Positions 1 through 8,686 are shown, numbered from the stretch's first letter. The stretch is 64,000 bases of DNA from an uncultured Eubacteriales bacterium (GCA_905209085.1 CAJLRM010000010.1:1-64000); one strand, 5' to 3'. The notes: generated by a model from the letters alone, not told the origin. Numbers and translations: made by a program.

Positions 1-54
1 TTCAATATTATTCCTTGGATTTATCTTACCATACTTCGTACTTTTTTTCAAAAA

Positions 55-97
55 AAGCAAGCCGGGCAGTTCGCTCGACTTGCTTATTTTTTATTTT
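55..97 (+). terminator. Rho-independent terminator
   Basis: AAGCAAG (55-61) pairs with CTTGCTT (79-85), with an inner CGGGC/GCTCG stem and a 5-nt loop, followed by a T-rich run. It would end transcription entering from the left. The A-run before the stem means it could also work on the minus strand. Confidence 0.7.
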
Positions 98-806
98 AAC
101 GATTATTTCTATCTCAAATAGGGCTTTTAACATATATTTTATTCAATTTATCGTAACAGAAAACCTCCCACCATGTATGCAATTAACGGAATAGATAAAA
201 TCCAAAACTCCGTTCATCAAATACATGGTATCTTTATTTTTCTGTCGTCCGTTTTATCTCTGTTCACCCCTCTGCCTCCGAGCGAACTTTTACAGCTGTC
301 GAGCCCTGCATTTAAAAAGCCTCAACTTTCCCCTTTCATTTCCAGTCAGGTTGAACGTATCAAAGGCAGTTTTTTTGTCGTTCAAAAAATATAAAACAAA
401 CACTTGTTTACAAAAACCTCATTAAAGCCATTTTTTGGTATCTCTGACGCGAATTTCTCTTTCTCTCGATAATTCCTCGACGATACATTTCAACGCGCCT
501 TAAATCGAAAATTTCGCGTTTCTTGATTTTTTCTTTTCTAAACCGCCTATAAAAAAATTCTGAAAGCTAAAATCTCTTAATCGCCAACAAATGCCTTTAT
601 ACTTATTTTTCGCTTGAAAGACTTAAAAAACCGACAGCTTTTTCGAGCCAAAAAGTATCCGAAAAAAGTCAAATGAGCTAACTATAACAGTCAAGTAAAA
701 TAAAGCGGTTTTCAAAAAAATTATAAATTTTGTTATTCCGACTAAAAAAGTCCAACATAACCCTGGACGGTCCATAAAACCGTCCTGATTTATCTGTTTT
801 TTAACT
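98..806. other. AT-rich non-coding flank of the insertion sequence
   Basis: I see no credible gene here. Short open frames exist but have no ribosome binding site and no protein-like composition. The stretch is AT-rich like the rest of the integrated element and probably includes the 3' end of the IS110-family element, whose exact boundary I cannot place. Some IS110 relatives (the IS1111 group) carry a guide RNA at this end. Confidence 0.4.
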
Positions 807-1985
807 TTAAGCGGATAATTCAACAAATGACTTCCCTGTTTTTAATACATGGAAAATAATTCGTATCATTTTTTTCATAGCGTGACCTATTGCCACATAA
901 TAATGTTTCCCTTGCTCTTTCTTTTTGGCTACATAGGAGGAAAATGTCGGACTCGTCATGCTTGCCATACACGTAGCTAAATAGAGAGAATGACGCAGAT
1001 AGGAGGAGCCGCGTTTTACCATAGGCGTGTTATTCGCATTAAACTTTCCCGATTGATAAACACAAGGATCTGTTCCTGTAAAAGCTTGTAACTTCGAAGA
1101 CGTATCAAACCTCGAAATATCCCCGATTTCAGAAAGAATTGCCGCTCCCGTTATATTTCCGATCCCCGGAATTGTAGTTATCGGAGAATTTATCTCTCTC
1201 ATAATCCTCTCCACTTCCTCGTCTATTGTCGCTCTTTGTTCGTGCATAAATAAAATTCGCTCTGCCAATAATTTCAATTCCAAGGCATCGCCGGGGGAAT
1301 AGGTCGCTATAGAATTTTTCGCCCTTTCCTTTAATTGTTTTGCTTTAGTTTTTCCAAATACGCCATGCGAATTGCTTTTCAACAAATTTGTCAGCACTGT
1401 TAAATTTGCTTTTGAAACATCTTCCGCACTCGGATATTTTTTTAATACATTCAACACGGCTTTTCGGTAAAGATTGACAAATAGATCCGGCAATTCCGGA
1501 AACAGTAGATGTATCGACCTTTTTATTCTACCTTTGATGATCTGTAGTTCTTTACTTAAACGATACCTCGCCCTCGTCAACGATTTTAATGCAAGGATAT
1601 CCGGAGAAGAAGCTGTGTATGCTCGTAATCTTTCAGCTATAATCAATTCTGCTATATACAAAGCATCGCTTTTGTCCGTTTTGGTCCTACGTAAACTTCT
1701 TGCCTTTTTTGCATTAGCTACCGACAAGGGATTTAAGTATATTATCCTCCAGCCATTATGCTCCAAAAAAGAAAGCAATGCAACAGAATAATGCCCCGTC
1801 GCCTCAAGTCCTATCTTTACATTCAAAGGATCGGCATTACCGGCAAGATTAATCATCTCTTTTAGGTAAACAAATCCCTCTTTCGTATTAGAAAAGGAAA
1901 ATGGAGCCAATAAAACTTCCTTGTCCTGTGAAAGAATCGCACACTCATGAAAATCTTTCGCCACGTCAATTCCTACATAAACCAT
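807..1985 (-). CDS. IS110-family transposase (DEDD N-terminal domain plus Transposase_20)
   Basis: 392-residue recombinase of an insertion sequence. The start is the ATG at 1985 because AGGAG lies just upstream and the protein then opens with the family motif YVGIDVAKD. The RuvC-like DEDD residues are visible: Asp in GIDVAKD, Glu in GLEATGHY, and the pair of Asp in TDKSDAL. The C-terminal Transposase_20 domain has PGIGNITGAAILSEIGD and MVKRGSSYLRHSLY, with a serine in VYQSGKF that may be the catalytic one. IS110 enzymes use a bridge RNA encoded in a non-coding end of the element to choose target and donor sites. The frame is intact, so the element may be active. It is the only IS copy in the window and lies inside the tRNA-Leu-linked element. 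Confidence 0.93.
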   Translation of the reverse strand: MVYVGIDVAKDFHECAILSQDKEVLLAPFSFSNTKEGFVYLKEMINLAGNADPLNVKIGLEATGHYSVALLSFLEHNGWRIIYLNPLSVANAKKARSLRRTKTDKSDALYIAELIIAERLRAYTASSPDILALKSLTRARYRLSKELQIIKGRIKRSIHLLFPELPDLFVNLYRKAVLNVLKKYPSAEDVSKANLTVLTNLLKSNSHGVFGKTKAKQLKERAKNSIATYSPGDALELKLLAERILFMHEQRATIDEEVERIMREINSPITTIPGIGNITGAAILSEIGDISRFDTSSKLQAFTGTDPCVYQSGKFNANNTPMVKRGSSYLRHSLYLATCMASMTSPTFSSYVAKKKEQGKHYYVAIGHAMKKMIRIIFHVLKTGKSFVELSA

Positions 1986-2192
1986 GCTTTCTCCTTTGTT
2001 CTGTGTATAGCTCCACATATCGTTTTGTCTTGTATTCTCGTCTAATATAAAACAACAAGTGTTAACTAACTTATAAACAATTAAACATAAACGCTGTGGC
2101 TGTAAGCTCAATTCAAACGATAAACGTTAAGTGTTACGGCAACAAAACACAGAATCTATGTTCATTATACAACATTTTTTCAACCTACGCAA
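1986..2192 (-). ncRNA. Candidate IS110 bridge RNA / transposase leader with promoter
   Basis: On the minus strand a promoter TTGCGT (2187-2192), 17-bp spacer, TATAAT (2164-2169) precedes about 170 nt of AT-rich leader before the transposase start. In the IS110 group the bridge RNA is encoded in this upstream non-coding end. Position and promoter fit. I did not derive the target- and donor-binding loops, so this is a positional inference. Confidence 0.35.
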
Positions 2193-2261
2193 AAGCTGAA
2201 AAATCGTTATCAAAAAGAATCTCTTGTTTATCGCTGTTTTTTGCTTGCTTTTATTATATAC

Positions 2262-2383
2262 GAGTGTTAGGCGTGCGCTTGGCTTTGATACAAGTCGGCG
2301 GCAAAGCTGTCGAGGGGCGTCTGGCGCCGCCCCTCGACTCCCTCGCGCTTCGCGCTCGGGCGCCGATGCCAAGCGCACGACTT
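2262..2383. repeat. GC-rich multi-stem structured element, copy 1
   Basis: An outer stem CGTGCGCTTGGC (2272-2283) pairs perfectly with GCCAAGCGCACG (2368-2379). It encloses a second perfect stem GTCGAGGGGCG/CGCCCCTCGAC and a small GCGC-TTC-GCGC hairpin. The primary sequence is related to copy 2 at 2464-2570: both start GTGTNAGNCGTGCGCTTG, then a TACAAGT, then GGGGCGTC. It sits in AT-rich surroundings. Function unknown; a structured RNA or a transfer-origin-type DNA structure are both possible. Confidence 0.55.
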
Positions 2384-2463
2384 TTAACTTGACTGCTCTC
2401 TTAAAACGAACCGATCAAACCGCTTCTATTTTCCTTTGTCAAATTCCCCCAATTTGCCCACAT

Positions 2464-2570
2464 GAGTGTAAGACGTGCGCTTGTCTTGTACAAGTAAATC
2501 AACTTATCGACGGATTTTCGGGCTTTAACGGCGGGGCGTCGCCGCTGAGCCGCTTGGCGTTCGCCCCGCT
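2464..2570. repeat. GC-rich structured element, copy 2 (diverged)
   Basis: Shares the GTGTNAGNCGTGCGCTTG block with copy 1, about 202 bp downstream, followed by CTTGTACAAG and a GCGGGGCG/CGCCCCGC stem around 2534-2570. The long outer stem of copy 1 is not conserved. No coding function is evident. Confidence 0.45.
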
Positions 2571-3021
2571 TTTCCGTTTTCAGTCTCCCGAACTTTCTTT
2601 CGTCATATTTCGTTCGTTTTTTTCTCTTTGCAAGCACCTCTCCTCTTACCTGCCTTATTCATTTTAATCCCCATGCCGTGCGGCTACGGCACAAATAGAA
2701 ATGAAAAACATACCGCTTAATTTTGTATTTTTCACACTATTTCCCCCTTGAGTTTCTTTTTCGGGGCGGCTATCGTAGCATAGTCCGTAGCCGAAAGTCA
2801 ACGGGGAAATTTTTGTTCCTTTTCTTTCATATCCTTTTTTGCCAAGTACCGTTACTTGGCTTTTTTTATTTCTCCCATTCAAAAATTTCTGTATGCGGGT
2901 CCCCTTCCCCGCACCGTTGACTTCCGGAGTTATCTTTTCTTTTATATGCCTTTATCCCCTCCGTTCTATGCTTCTTCGCCGGTGCCGAAAAAGGCTAAAC
3001 TCAACTCGGAGGTATCCTCTT
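2571..3021. other. Intergenic, no gene recognised
   Basis: No frame with a ribosome binding site and convincing protein composition. A small hairpin TGCCGT/ACGGCA lies near 2673-2690. The frame of the next gene stays open upstream to about 2839, but the extra N-terminal residues have odd composition and no Shine-Dalgarno, so I treat them as leader. Confidence 0.4.
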
Positions 3022-3705
3022 ATGAAAATGCTTGTTGCTTCTCTCTCCCTCGGTAAGTTCCGTAACGAATCCGAACTCTTCTCTTTCCCCATTTCTGACG
3101 ATAACATCCAACTTATGGGCGAAATGATTGCGCTCCAGGTCTTTCGCAACGTCTTGATGTTCGATTATAAGGTTGTAGAAAAACTTTATAACGGTCTTAT
3201 CAAAGACTTACATCATTCCAATGAACCCAATTACGTTATTTCCGACGGCTATGATTACGTTCAGATTGCTATTTGTTTTCTTCTTCAATTCAAAGGCAGA
3301 TACGTTCATGAAACCTACTCCCACGACAAAAAAGGCAACCCTGTCACCATTAAAACCGCTTGCTTTAGGCATGTCGATTCTTATCTTATGAATTTCCGTA
3401 GAAAAAACGCTCAACAACGACAGATCGATTTTACTAACAACAAAGAAATGCTCGTTGCTCCCATCGATTGTTTCGACAATCCTACCACGGATTACTCCAA
3501 GGCTGACGCTATTTTGAACGCTCTTCAATTATCCGACATCGAAATGCAAGTGTTAAACTGTTATCTCAACGGTATGAAACAGGCTCAGGTCATTTCTTCT
3601 CTCGGCATTCAACGAGGTTCCGTCAATTACAGAAAAGCTCGTATTCGGCAAAAATATCAATTGTATGTCGGTTCCTATCCTGAGACGACTTATTCTTACA
3701 ACTGA
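3022..3705 (+). CDS. Element-encoded protein with sigma-region-4-like HTH
   Basis: 227 residues. The ATG at 3022 is chosen because GGAGG lies at 3008-3012. The first about 150 residues match no family I recognise. The last about 60 (LSDIEMQVLNCYLNGMKQAQ onward) look like a sigma-70 region 4 or LuxR-type helix-turn-helix, with the typical run acidic residue, tetra-helix, recognition helix SLGIQRGSVNYRKARI. Small sigma-like proteins are common regulators in Firmicutes integrative elements. Its place directly before the integrase, same strand, suggests control of excision or transfer; that role is inference. Confidence 0.6.
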   Translation: MKMLVASLSLGKFRNESELFSFPISDDNIQLMGEMIALQVFRNVLMFDYKVVEKLYNGLIKDLHHSNEPNYVISDGYDYVQIAICFLLQFKGRYVHETYSHDKKGNPVTIKTACFRHVDSYLMNFRRKNAQQRQIDFTNNKEMLVAPIDCFDNPTTDYSKADAILNALQLSDIEMQVLNCYLNGMKQAQVISSLGIQRGSVNYRKARIRQKYQLYVGSYPETTYSYN

Positions 3706-3737
3706 CATTTTTATATTTTTTCCATAAAACTTTTTTT

Positions 3738-3760
3738 GCCCGGACAGGTTTTGTCCGGGC
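3738..3760. other. Perfect 9-bp hairpin between regulator and integrase genes
   Basis: GCCCGGACA (3738-3746) pairs with TGTCCGGGC (3752-3760) around a 5-nt loop. A T-run precedes it on the plus strand, but none follows on either strand, so it is not a standard terminator. It could be an mRNA processing or operator structure. Confidence 0.4.
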
Positions 3761-3862
3761 TAAGGTTCATAATACCTCTTGTAACTGCGAAAATCAGGTA
3801 AAGGTAAACGCGTTTATGTTTCCCGACGGGGAAGCTGACCAAAATTTTCCAAATGGAGGATA

Positions 3863-5083
3863 ATGACCGACAACGAATTAACTTTAGCTGCTTCTTATAT
3901 CACCGCGCTCGCTTCTGAGCACAATCCTAACGAAAAAATTAAAATCTTACTCTCTAGTCTGTTGACGGCTCATCGACAAGAGGCTGATTTTTTCATGCAC
4001 GAAACTCAAACGGAAAAAGCCGTTTCCTCTGTTATTACTTTCTCTCTGAAGGAGATTTCTAATATGCCTAAAACTTTTAAAAAAGAATTTATTGCCAACG
4101 GTATGATTGCTCACGTTCTCAAACGCAAAACCAGCAAATATGCTTATTCCTATGAAATCCGTTACAGAAAAAACGGATACCATATTTACGTCAGTTCTTA
4201 CTCTCTTGAAAAAGCAAAAGAAAAGTTTCTTTCCGCCGTTTCTCCGGAAAACATCGAGAAGCATCGGGTTAAAAAACAAAAGCTCGCTCTCAACTCTTTC
4301 CTGTTCGTCACTCAAGAATGGCTTACGTTCAAGAAAGCAGATCTCAATAAACGCACCCATAAAAATTACGAAAGTTATTGCAACCGCTTTCTCTTCCCCG
4401 TTCTCGGCGATTTGCCTATTTCCTCTATCAAGACTATTGACATCAGTAATATCATGGCTACCGTTCAAGGGCGGGTTTATGAAGATTTACGCATCGTTCT
4501 TAATTCCGTTTTCAAATATGCTCTTGCAAACAGTCTTATTACCAATAATCCCATGCTTCTTATCCCCTTTAAGAAAGCCGAACGCAACAATAGGCGTGCC
4601 TTAACGAATGAGGAACTTAAAAAGATGATACTACGTTTGAGCCTGCCACAATTCAAGGCGTATAGGCAAACCTTCCTTATTCTTCTTTTCTTTGGGCTTC
4701 GTCCCTGTGAGTTGGAAGACGCACGTTTCGAAGGCGATTTCCTTATTGCCAAAAATGCTAAACGAAAAGGCGGCAAAATCGAATACAAGAAAATTCCTAT
4801 TTGTAACCAAGCAAAAGAATTACTTGACATTTCCACTCCTATCAAAGCTCTACATATTACCAACAGCCTCAACCGCATTTTCAAACGTATCATGGACGAT
4901 GAACAAGTCACTCAATATTTTCTTCGTCATACTTTCGCTACAGTCTGTCAGCAATACGTTCGTCCCGACATTGTAGATATCTGGATGGGCGATTCTTCCG
5001 AAAGATTAGTCGGCAGGGTTTATACTCACTTCTCTGACGATTTCATGATGGCTCAAATGAAAAATGTTGTTTTTGATCTCTGA
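3863..5083 (+). CDS. int: Tyrosine recombinase / integrase of the tRNA-Leu-linked element
   Basis: 406-residue phage-type integrase with GGAGG before the ATG at 3863. An unusual N-terminal part of about 75 residues precedes an AP2-like arm-binding region (KYAYSYEIRYRKNGYHIYVSSYSLEKA), a SAM-like core-binding domain (FVTQEWLTFKKADLNKRTHKNYESY) and the catalytic domain. The catalytic Arg is in FFGLRPCELE, the Y-F-L-R-H-T box carries the second Arg and His (Tyr where many family members have the first His), and the nucleophile Tyr is in GRVYTHFSD. It ends about 220 bp from the 3' end of tRNA-Leu, which is presumably the attachment site. A strong terminator follows. Confidence 0.93.
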   Translation: MTDNELTLAASYITALASEHNPNEKIKILLSSLLTAHRQEADFFMHETQTEKAVSSVITFSLKEISNMPKTFKKEFIANGMIAHVLKRKTSKYAYSYEIRYRKNGYHIYVSSYSLEKAKEKFLSAVSPENIEKHRVKKQKLALNSFLFVTQEWLTFKKADLNKRTHKNYESYCNRFLFPVLGDLPISSIKTIDISNIMATVQGRVYEDLRIVLNSVFKYALANSLITNNPMLLIPFKKAERNNRRALTNEELKKMILRLSLPQFKAYRQTFLILLFFGLRPCELEDARFEGDFLIAKNAKRKGGKIEYKKIPICNQAKELLDISTPIKALHITNSLNRIFKRIMDDEQVTQYFLRHTFATVCQQYVRPDIVDIWMGDSSERLVGRVYTHFSDDFMMAQMKNVVFDL

Positions 5084-5101
5084 AAATTTTATATATTGCA
5101 T

Positions 5102-5145
5102 AAAAGCCGCAACAGCAAAACATTCTCGGTTGCGGCTTTTATTTT
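5102..5145 (+). terminator. Terminator of the integrase gene
   Basis: A perfect 12-bp stem AAAAGCCGCAAC (5102-5113) / GTTGCGGCTTTT (5129-5140), followed by ATTTT. It lies just downstream of the integrase stop codon. Confidence 0.9.
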
Positions 5146-5171
5146 GCTTGATTTTACAACGAGTTTAGCGT

Positions 5172-5195
5172 AAAAACTCCGCCAAAAACTCCGCC
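5172..5195. repeat. Tandem 12-bp direct repeat, possible integrase arm sites
   Basis: AAAAACTCCGCC occurs twice head to tail at 5172-5183 and 5184-5195, then a degenerate continuation. Short direct repeats between an integrase gene and its tRNA attachment site are often arm-type binding sites. That function is inference from position. Confidence 0.5.
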
Positions 5196-5258
5196 AATCT
5201 GCCACTTTTTATCGATTAAGTCAAAAGTTTTATACATTTTTCATACAAAACGAGTAAG

Positions 5259-5296
5259 AAAAAAGCGATTTATCGAATATAAATTCAATAAATCGC
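5259..5296 (-). terminator. Terminator of tRNA-Leu
   Basis: Minus-strand stem GCGATTTAT/ATAAATCGC (arms 5288-5296 and 5265-5273) followed by a T-run (complement of 5259-5264), immediately after the tRNA-Leu 3' end. Confidence 0.75.
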
Positions 5297-5301
5297 ATAA
5301 A

Positions 5302-5384
5302 TGGTGCGGATGACAGGACTTGAACCTGCATGGTCTCCCACAAGAACCTGAATCTTGCGCGTCTGCCAGTTTCGCCACATCCGC
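5302..5384 (-). tRNA. tRNA-Leu (anticodon CAG)
   Basis: 83-nt class II tRNA with encoded CCA (complement of 5302-5304). The acceptor stem GCGGATG/CATCCGC is perfect. The anticodon arm CAAGA-TTCAGGT-TCTTG gives CAG. A long variable arm and a T-loop GTTCAAGTC are present. Its 3' end faces the integrase at 3863-5083, as expected for an attachment site. Confidence 0.95.
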
Positions 5385-5496
5385 ATATATTCCGCTTTTA
5401 CGCGGAAATATTTTTAATTTATAATGCTTACATCCTGCAAAATTCCAAAACGTTTTCTCGTCTTTCAGAAAAGAGCAACTTTCTTTCAGGCATTTT

Positions 5497-6186
5497 TCAA
5501 AGCTCGCACTTTTCTAAAACGCCCTTTTTATTTACGATTCGATAAGCTTTTCCGCCTGCCGAAATACTTCCGACAATTTCTCCGTTCTCTATCAAAAGCG
5601 CGGCATTGTCTTCAATTCCGTAAGCACATTGGTAATTATAACACACAATTTTATCAAAGTCAAGCATTCTTTGCCCATAATGCGGAGAAATTATTCCCTT
5701 TATCCAATTTAATCCTTTGAACATCGCGTATCGCGTGCCGTCCTCCGCCTTTAAGGAATCGGTGTAGATATCCGAAAACCAGCAGATCGCTCCCGCGGAC
5801 AGCCCCGCGAGGACGACTCCCCTTTCGTAAGCGTCTTCAAGGAGAGGCAAAAGGCCCGTTTTCTTCCAATGTTCTATCATAAAAACGGTGTCGCCGCCGC
5901 CCACGTAAATCGCGTCCGCCTTTAAAAATTTTTCTCTGAGCCTTTCCATATCCGGCTCTTTGAAGACGGTCAGCGCGACGTCCGTCTTGATGTCGAACGT
6001 GCCCGTATAGACCTTATGAAAAGAATTGTAATAGGGCATAAAGTCGTGACTCGCGGTCGGAATGAATAACGCGTTCGCCCGCTTTTCTCCCGCGTGTTCC
6101 TTTGCAAGAGCCGCGATATATTCGTCTATCTTCAATGTCGTTTTGTCGCGCAGTTCGCCGCCGCCGATCGCTACGATCCGTTTCAC
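5497..6186 (-). CDS. Peptidase S51 / dipeptidase E family protein
   Basis: 229 residues, the usual length for PepE-like enzymes. These are cytoplasmic serine peptidases with a type-1 glutamine-amidotransferase-like fold that cleave Asp-X dipeptides. The N-terminal strand and glycine loop (IVAIGGGEL), YVGGGDT near 94-100 and the nucleophile elbow GLSAGAI (Ser130) are clear. His169 in SPHYGQR is a candidate triad member. It is the last gene of a minus-strand cluster, 4 bp downstream of the next gene, so it is probably cotranscribed with the mscS-like gene. Family assignment is solid; the substrate is unproven. Confidence 0.85.
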   Translation of the reverse strand: MKRIVAIGGGELRDKTTLKIDEYIAALAKEHAGEKRANALFIPTASHDFMPYYNSFHKVYTGTFDIKTDVALTVFKEPDMERLREKFLKADAIYVGGGDTVFMIEHWKKTGLLPLLEDAYERGVVLAGLSAGAICWFSDIYTDSLKAEDGTRYAMFKGLNWIKGIISPHYGQRMLDFDKIVCYNYQCAYGIEDNAALLIENGEIVGSISAGGKAYRIVNKKGVLEKCEL

Positions 6187-6190
6187 CTGT

Positions 6191-6763
6191 TCACTCCTTC
6201 CGCGTCTTGATGATCGCCTCTATCTGCGCGAGCACCCCTTCCGTCTTTTTCAGCGCCGCACGCACGTTCTTTTCGTTTTCTTCCCTTTCCGCAAACGCAT
6301 TATCCGCACAGTCCGCTAAAAGATTGGCGATCTCGTCGAGATTGCTCACCACTCCGTCGAACACCAGATCCTTGCGTTCCTCCACGAGCCGCGCCGCGCT
6401 CCACATGGACTCTTCCGCCATGGAACGCAGTTTCATCAGCTTCGTCTGACTGAACATTCCGCTCCTTCCGCTCTTTTCCTTTTCATCCTCTTTCAGCGTG
6501 TCTTCCAAGCGTTTTTGGAGAGAAATGCAATTCTGTTTCACCGCTTCGGGCGTCAGATTTTTCTTAGCCCGACGTCTGACGAGCGCTAAAAGGAGAATGC
6601 CTGCGACGATGAGAATGAGATACCACCCGTATTGTATCGCCAGCTGTATTCCCCCTTCGATTGCGACAGGCGTATCGGAAACGGATTCCGAAACGTCCGC
6701 CGACACGGCGACAAGGGCAGGGAAAAAAGAGGCGACCTTCAAAAAAATTCCGTATGCTCCCAT
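6191..6763 (-). CDS. Membrane-anchored coiled-coil protein, unknown function
   Basis: 190 residues. A hydrophobic N-terminus (signal-like), a second hydrophobic segment at about 45-63 (GWYLILIVAGILLLAL) followed by Arg-Arg-Arg, and then a charged helical cytoplasmic part with coiled-coil character rich in Glu, Lys and Ala. I recognise no family. It lies between an MscS channel and an S51 peptidase with gaps of only 4 bp on each side, so it belongs to that transcription unit and may act with the channel, but nothing in the sequence proves this. Confidence 0.6.
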   Translation of the reverse strand: MGAYGIFLKVASFFPALVAVSADVSESVSDTPVAIEGGIQLAIQYGWYLILIVAGILLLALVRRRAKKNLTPEAVKQNCISLQKRLEDTLKEDEKEKSGRSGMFSQTKLMKLRSMAEESMWSAARLVEERKDLVFDGVVSNLDEIANLLADCADNAFAEREENEKNVRAALKKTEGVLAQIEAIIKTRKE

Positions 6764-6767
6764 CTTT

Positions 6768-7616
6768 TCAAGCCTCCTTCCCGTTTTCCGCCGGTTTTCC
6801 GTCCACGACGTGTACGTCCAGCTGATCGTAGGGAATTTCGATCCCGTTTTCTTTAAATACTTTTAAAATTCCCTCCAACAAATCGAACTTGACGTCCCAG
6901 AATACGCCGGGATCCGTCCATACGCGCAAAGTGAAATTAAGCGAACTCGCTCCGTATTCCGTCAAACGGAAAAAGGGTGCGGGCAGAGAAGCGATCCGCG
7001 CGTCCCCTTGGATAAATTCCGTCACGAGCGCTTTTACCTTCCCGACGTCCGCGTTATAGGAAACGGGAACGACGACGTCCAGCCGCCTTAAAGACATACG
7101 GCTGTAATTGGTGATCACCGACTCTAAAACCGTGCTGTTGGGAATCACGACGGTGAGATTGTCGGGCGTCACGATCTTCACGGAAAACAATTTGATCTCC
7201 TTGACCGTTCCCGCCGTGCCGCCGATGTCCACATAATCCCCCGCCTGAAAAGGCTTGGTGAAAATGAGCAGAATGCCGTTGGTAAGACTCGACAGCGCGT
7301 TCTGCATACCGAGAGCGATGGCGAGCATCACCGACGAGAACGCGGCGACGATGCCCGCCGTGGAAAAGCCCAGCGTTCCGACCAGCGTCAGCGCCAGCGC
7401 GATATACGCCACCAGCGCGACGAGCGAAGTGATGAAGGTGGACGCCGCGTTGTCGAGGCGGCGGCTCTTCACCGAATTCTTTTTGACGGTCGTCGTCACG
7501 ATGCGGATAATCAAAAGCCCCAGCACGAAAATCGCCAGAGCTTTTACGAGATTGAGTCCGTAACCGTTGATAAAATTCCAAAAAAACTGTTTGAGATTAT
7601 TCCAAAATCCTTCCAT
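6768..7616 (-). CDS. mscS: MscS-family mechanosensitive channel
   Basis: 282 residues from the ATG at 7616, which has AAAGGA upstream; the frame stays open 33 bp further. The small MscS type: transmembrane helices at about 15-35 and 60-80, then the pore helix region STAGIVAAFSSVMLAIALGMQNALSSLTNGILLIFTKPF with the alternating Gly/Ala pattern, then the beta domain (FQAGDYVDIGGTAGTVKEI) and the C-terminal alpha/beta domain. It releases osmolytes on hypo-osmotic shock. First gene of a three-gene minus-strand cluster. Confidence 0.92.
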   Translation of the reverse strand: MEGFWNNLKQFFWNFINGYGLNLVKALAIFVLGLLIIRIVTTTVKKNSVKSRRLDNAASTFITSLVALVAYIALALTLVGTLGFSTAGIVAAFSSVMLAIALGMQNALSSLTNGILLIFTKPFQAGDYVDIGGTAGTVKEIKLFSVKIVTPDNLTVVIPNSTVLESVITNYSRMSLRRLDVVVPVSYNADVGKVKALVTEFIQGDARIASLPAPFFRLTEYGASSLNFTLRVWTDPGVFWDVKFDLLEGILKVFKENGIEIPYDQLDVHVVDGKPAENGKEA

Positions 7617-7649
7617 CGGGACTTCATTCCTTTCGGAGCGCCGAAACAA

Positions 7650-7930
7650 ATTTCTCGACGGCTCCTCTTTTCTATGTAAACGCCCAAAAACGCTTTTGCT
7701 CCCTTGCCGTTTTGTTTTGCGTTTTTCCTATTACGCAAGGACCAAAGTATATTCACACAAAATATAAAGTTCCGATTTTGGCTGCGTTTCCGCAATACAT
7801 CGTTGCGCGTCGATTAAATACGTCATGGTATGCGCCCGCCGCGTGCCTTGTCATGCGAAAAATCCTCTCAAAAATCGATTCCTATTTGTAAAAACACACT
7901 CTAAATTCCCGCATTTTTCCGGAAAATCGC
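7650..7930. other. Intergenic between mscS and upp
   Basis: About 280 bp without a supported gene. The promoter of the mscS cluster should lie here, but I could not pick a convincing -35/-10 pair. Confidence 0.3.
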
Positions 7931-8584
7931 TTATTTGGTGCCGAACAGCCTGTCGCCCGCGTCGCCGAGTCCCGGAACGATATAGCAATGCTCGTTGAGG
8001 ATGGGATCGATTGCCGCGACATATAAATCCACGTCGGGATGATCGGCAAGCACCTTGCGGATACCCGTCGGACAACTGACGATGCAGCAGAGCTTGATAT
8101 TTTTGGCGCCGCGCTTTTTGATCATGGCGATGGCGTCGGAGGCGCTGCCGCCCGTAGCCAGCATGGGATCGACGACCAGCAGCGTCCTCATTTCGCTGTC
8201 GGCGGGAAGCTTGCAGTAATATTCGACGGGCGTATGCGTTTGAGGATCTCGGTACAGACCGATATGCCCGACTTTGGCGTTAGGAATGAGTTTGAGGACG
8301 CCCGACACCATCCCCAGGCCCGCGCGGAGAATGGGAACGACGCCGACGGAACGCCCCGACACCATTTTGCAGTGAGCGGTGGCGACGGGAGTTTCCACGT
8401 CCACGTTTTCAAGGGGCAGGTCCTTCGTAGCCTCGTACGTTTCCAGCATGGCGATCTCTTCCGCGAGTTCCATGAACTGTTTGGTCTTCGTTTCCTTATC
8501 CCGAAGAATCGCCAGCTTGTGCTCGATGAGCGGATGATCTACCAGATGAAATCTGGGATTGTCAAAAAACTCGTACTTTTCCAT
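7931..8584 (-). CDS. upp: Uracil phosphoribosyltransferase
   Basis: 217 residues, the family length, starting at the ATG at 8584 with GAGGAG upstream; an in-frame extension to 8686 has no ribosome binding site. It converts uracil and PRPP to UMP in pyrimidine salvage. The PRPP loop VVDPMLATGGSASDAI, the upstream FRVP-like region (GVVPILRAGLGM) and the C-terminal uracil-binding stretch (DPILNEHCYIVPGLGDAGDR) are intact. It sits near rpiB, a low-molecular-weight phosphatase and sua5, matching the Bacillus gene order around upp. Confidence 0.97.
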   Translation of the reverse strand: MEKYEFFDNPRFHLVDHPLIEHKLAILRDKETKTKQFMELAEEIAMLETYEATKDLPLENVDVETPVATAHCKMVSGRSVGVVPILRAGLGMVSGVLKLIPNAKVGHIGLYRDPQTHTPVEYYCKLPADSEMRTLLVVDPMLATGGSASDAIAMIKKRGAKNIKLCCIVSCPTGIRKVLADHPDVDLYVAAIDPILNEHCYIVPGLGDAGDRLFGTK

Positions 8585-8686
8585 AAAATATATCTCCTCG
8601 TAATATAGTAAATATAAAAATCGTCGTATCTTGCCCACGACGGAAAATTTTTCGTCGTTTTTTTCGTATTCTCGGCGCCCCGTCAA

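Noticed and set aside
2224..2667. 147-codon frame through the GC-rich elements
   Set aside because: It runs through stem-loop DNA without ribosome site. Coding is less likely than structural repeats.
3738..3760. Terminator of the regulator gene
   Set aside because: A perfect stem, but no T-run follows it on either strand, so it is recorded only as a hairpin.
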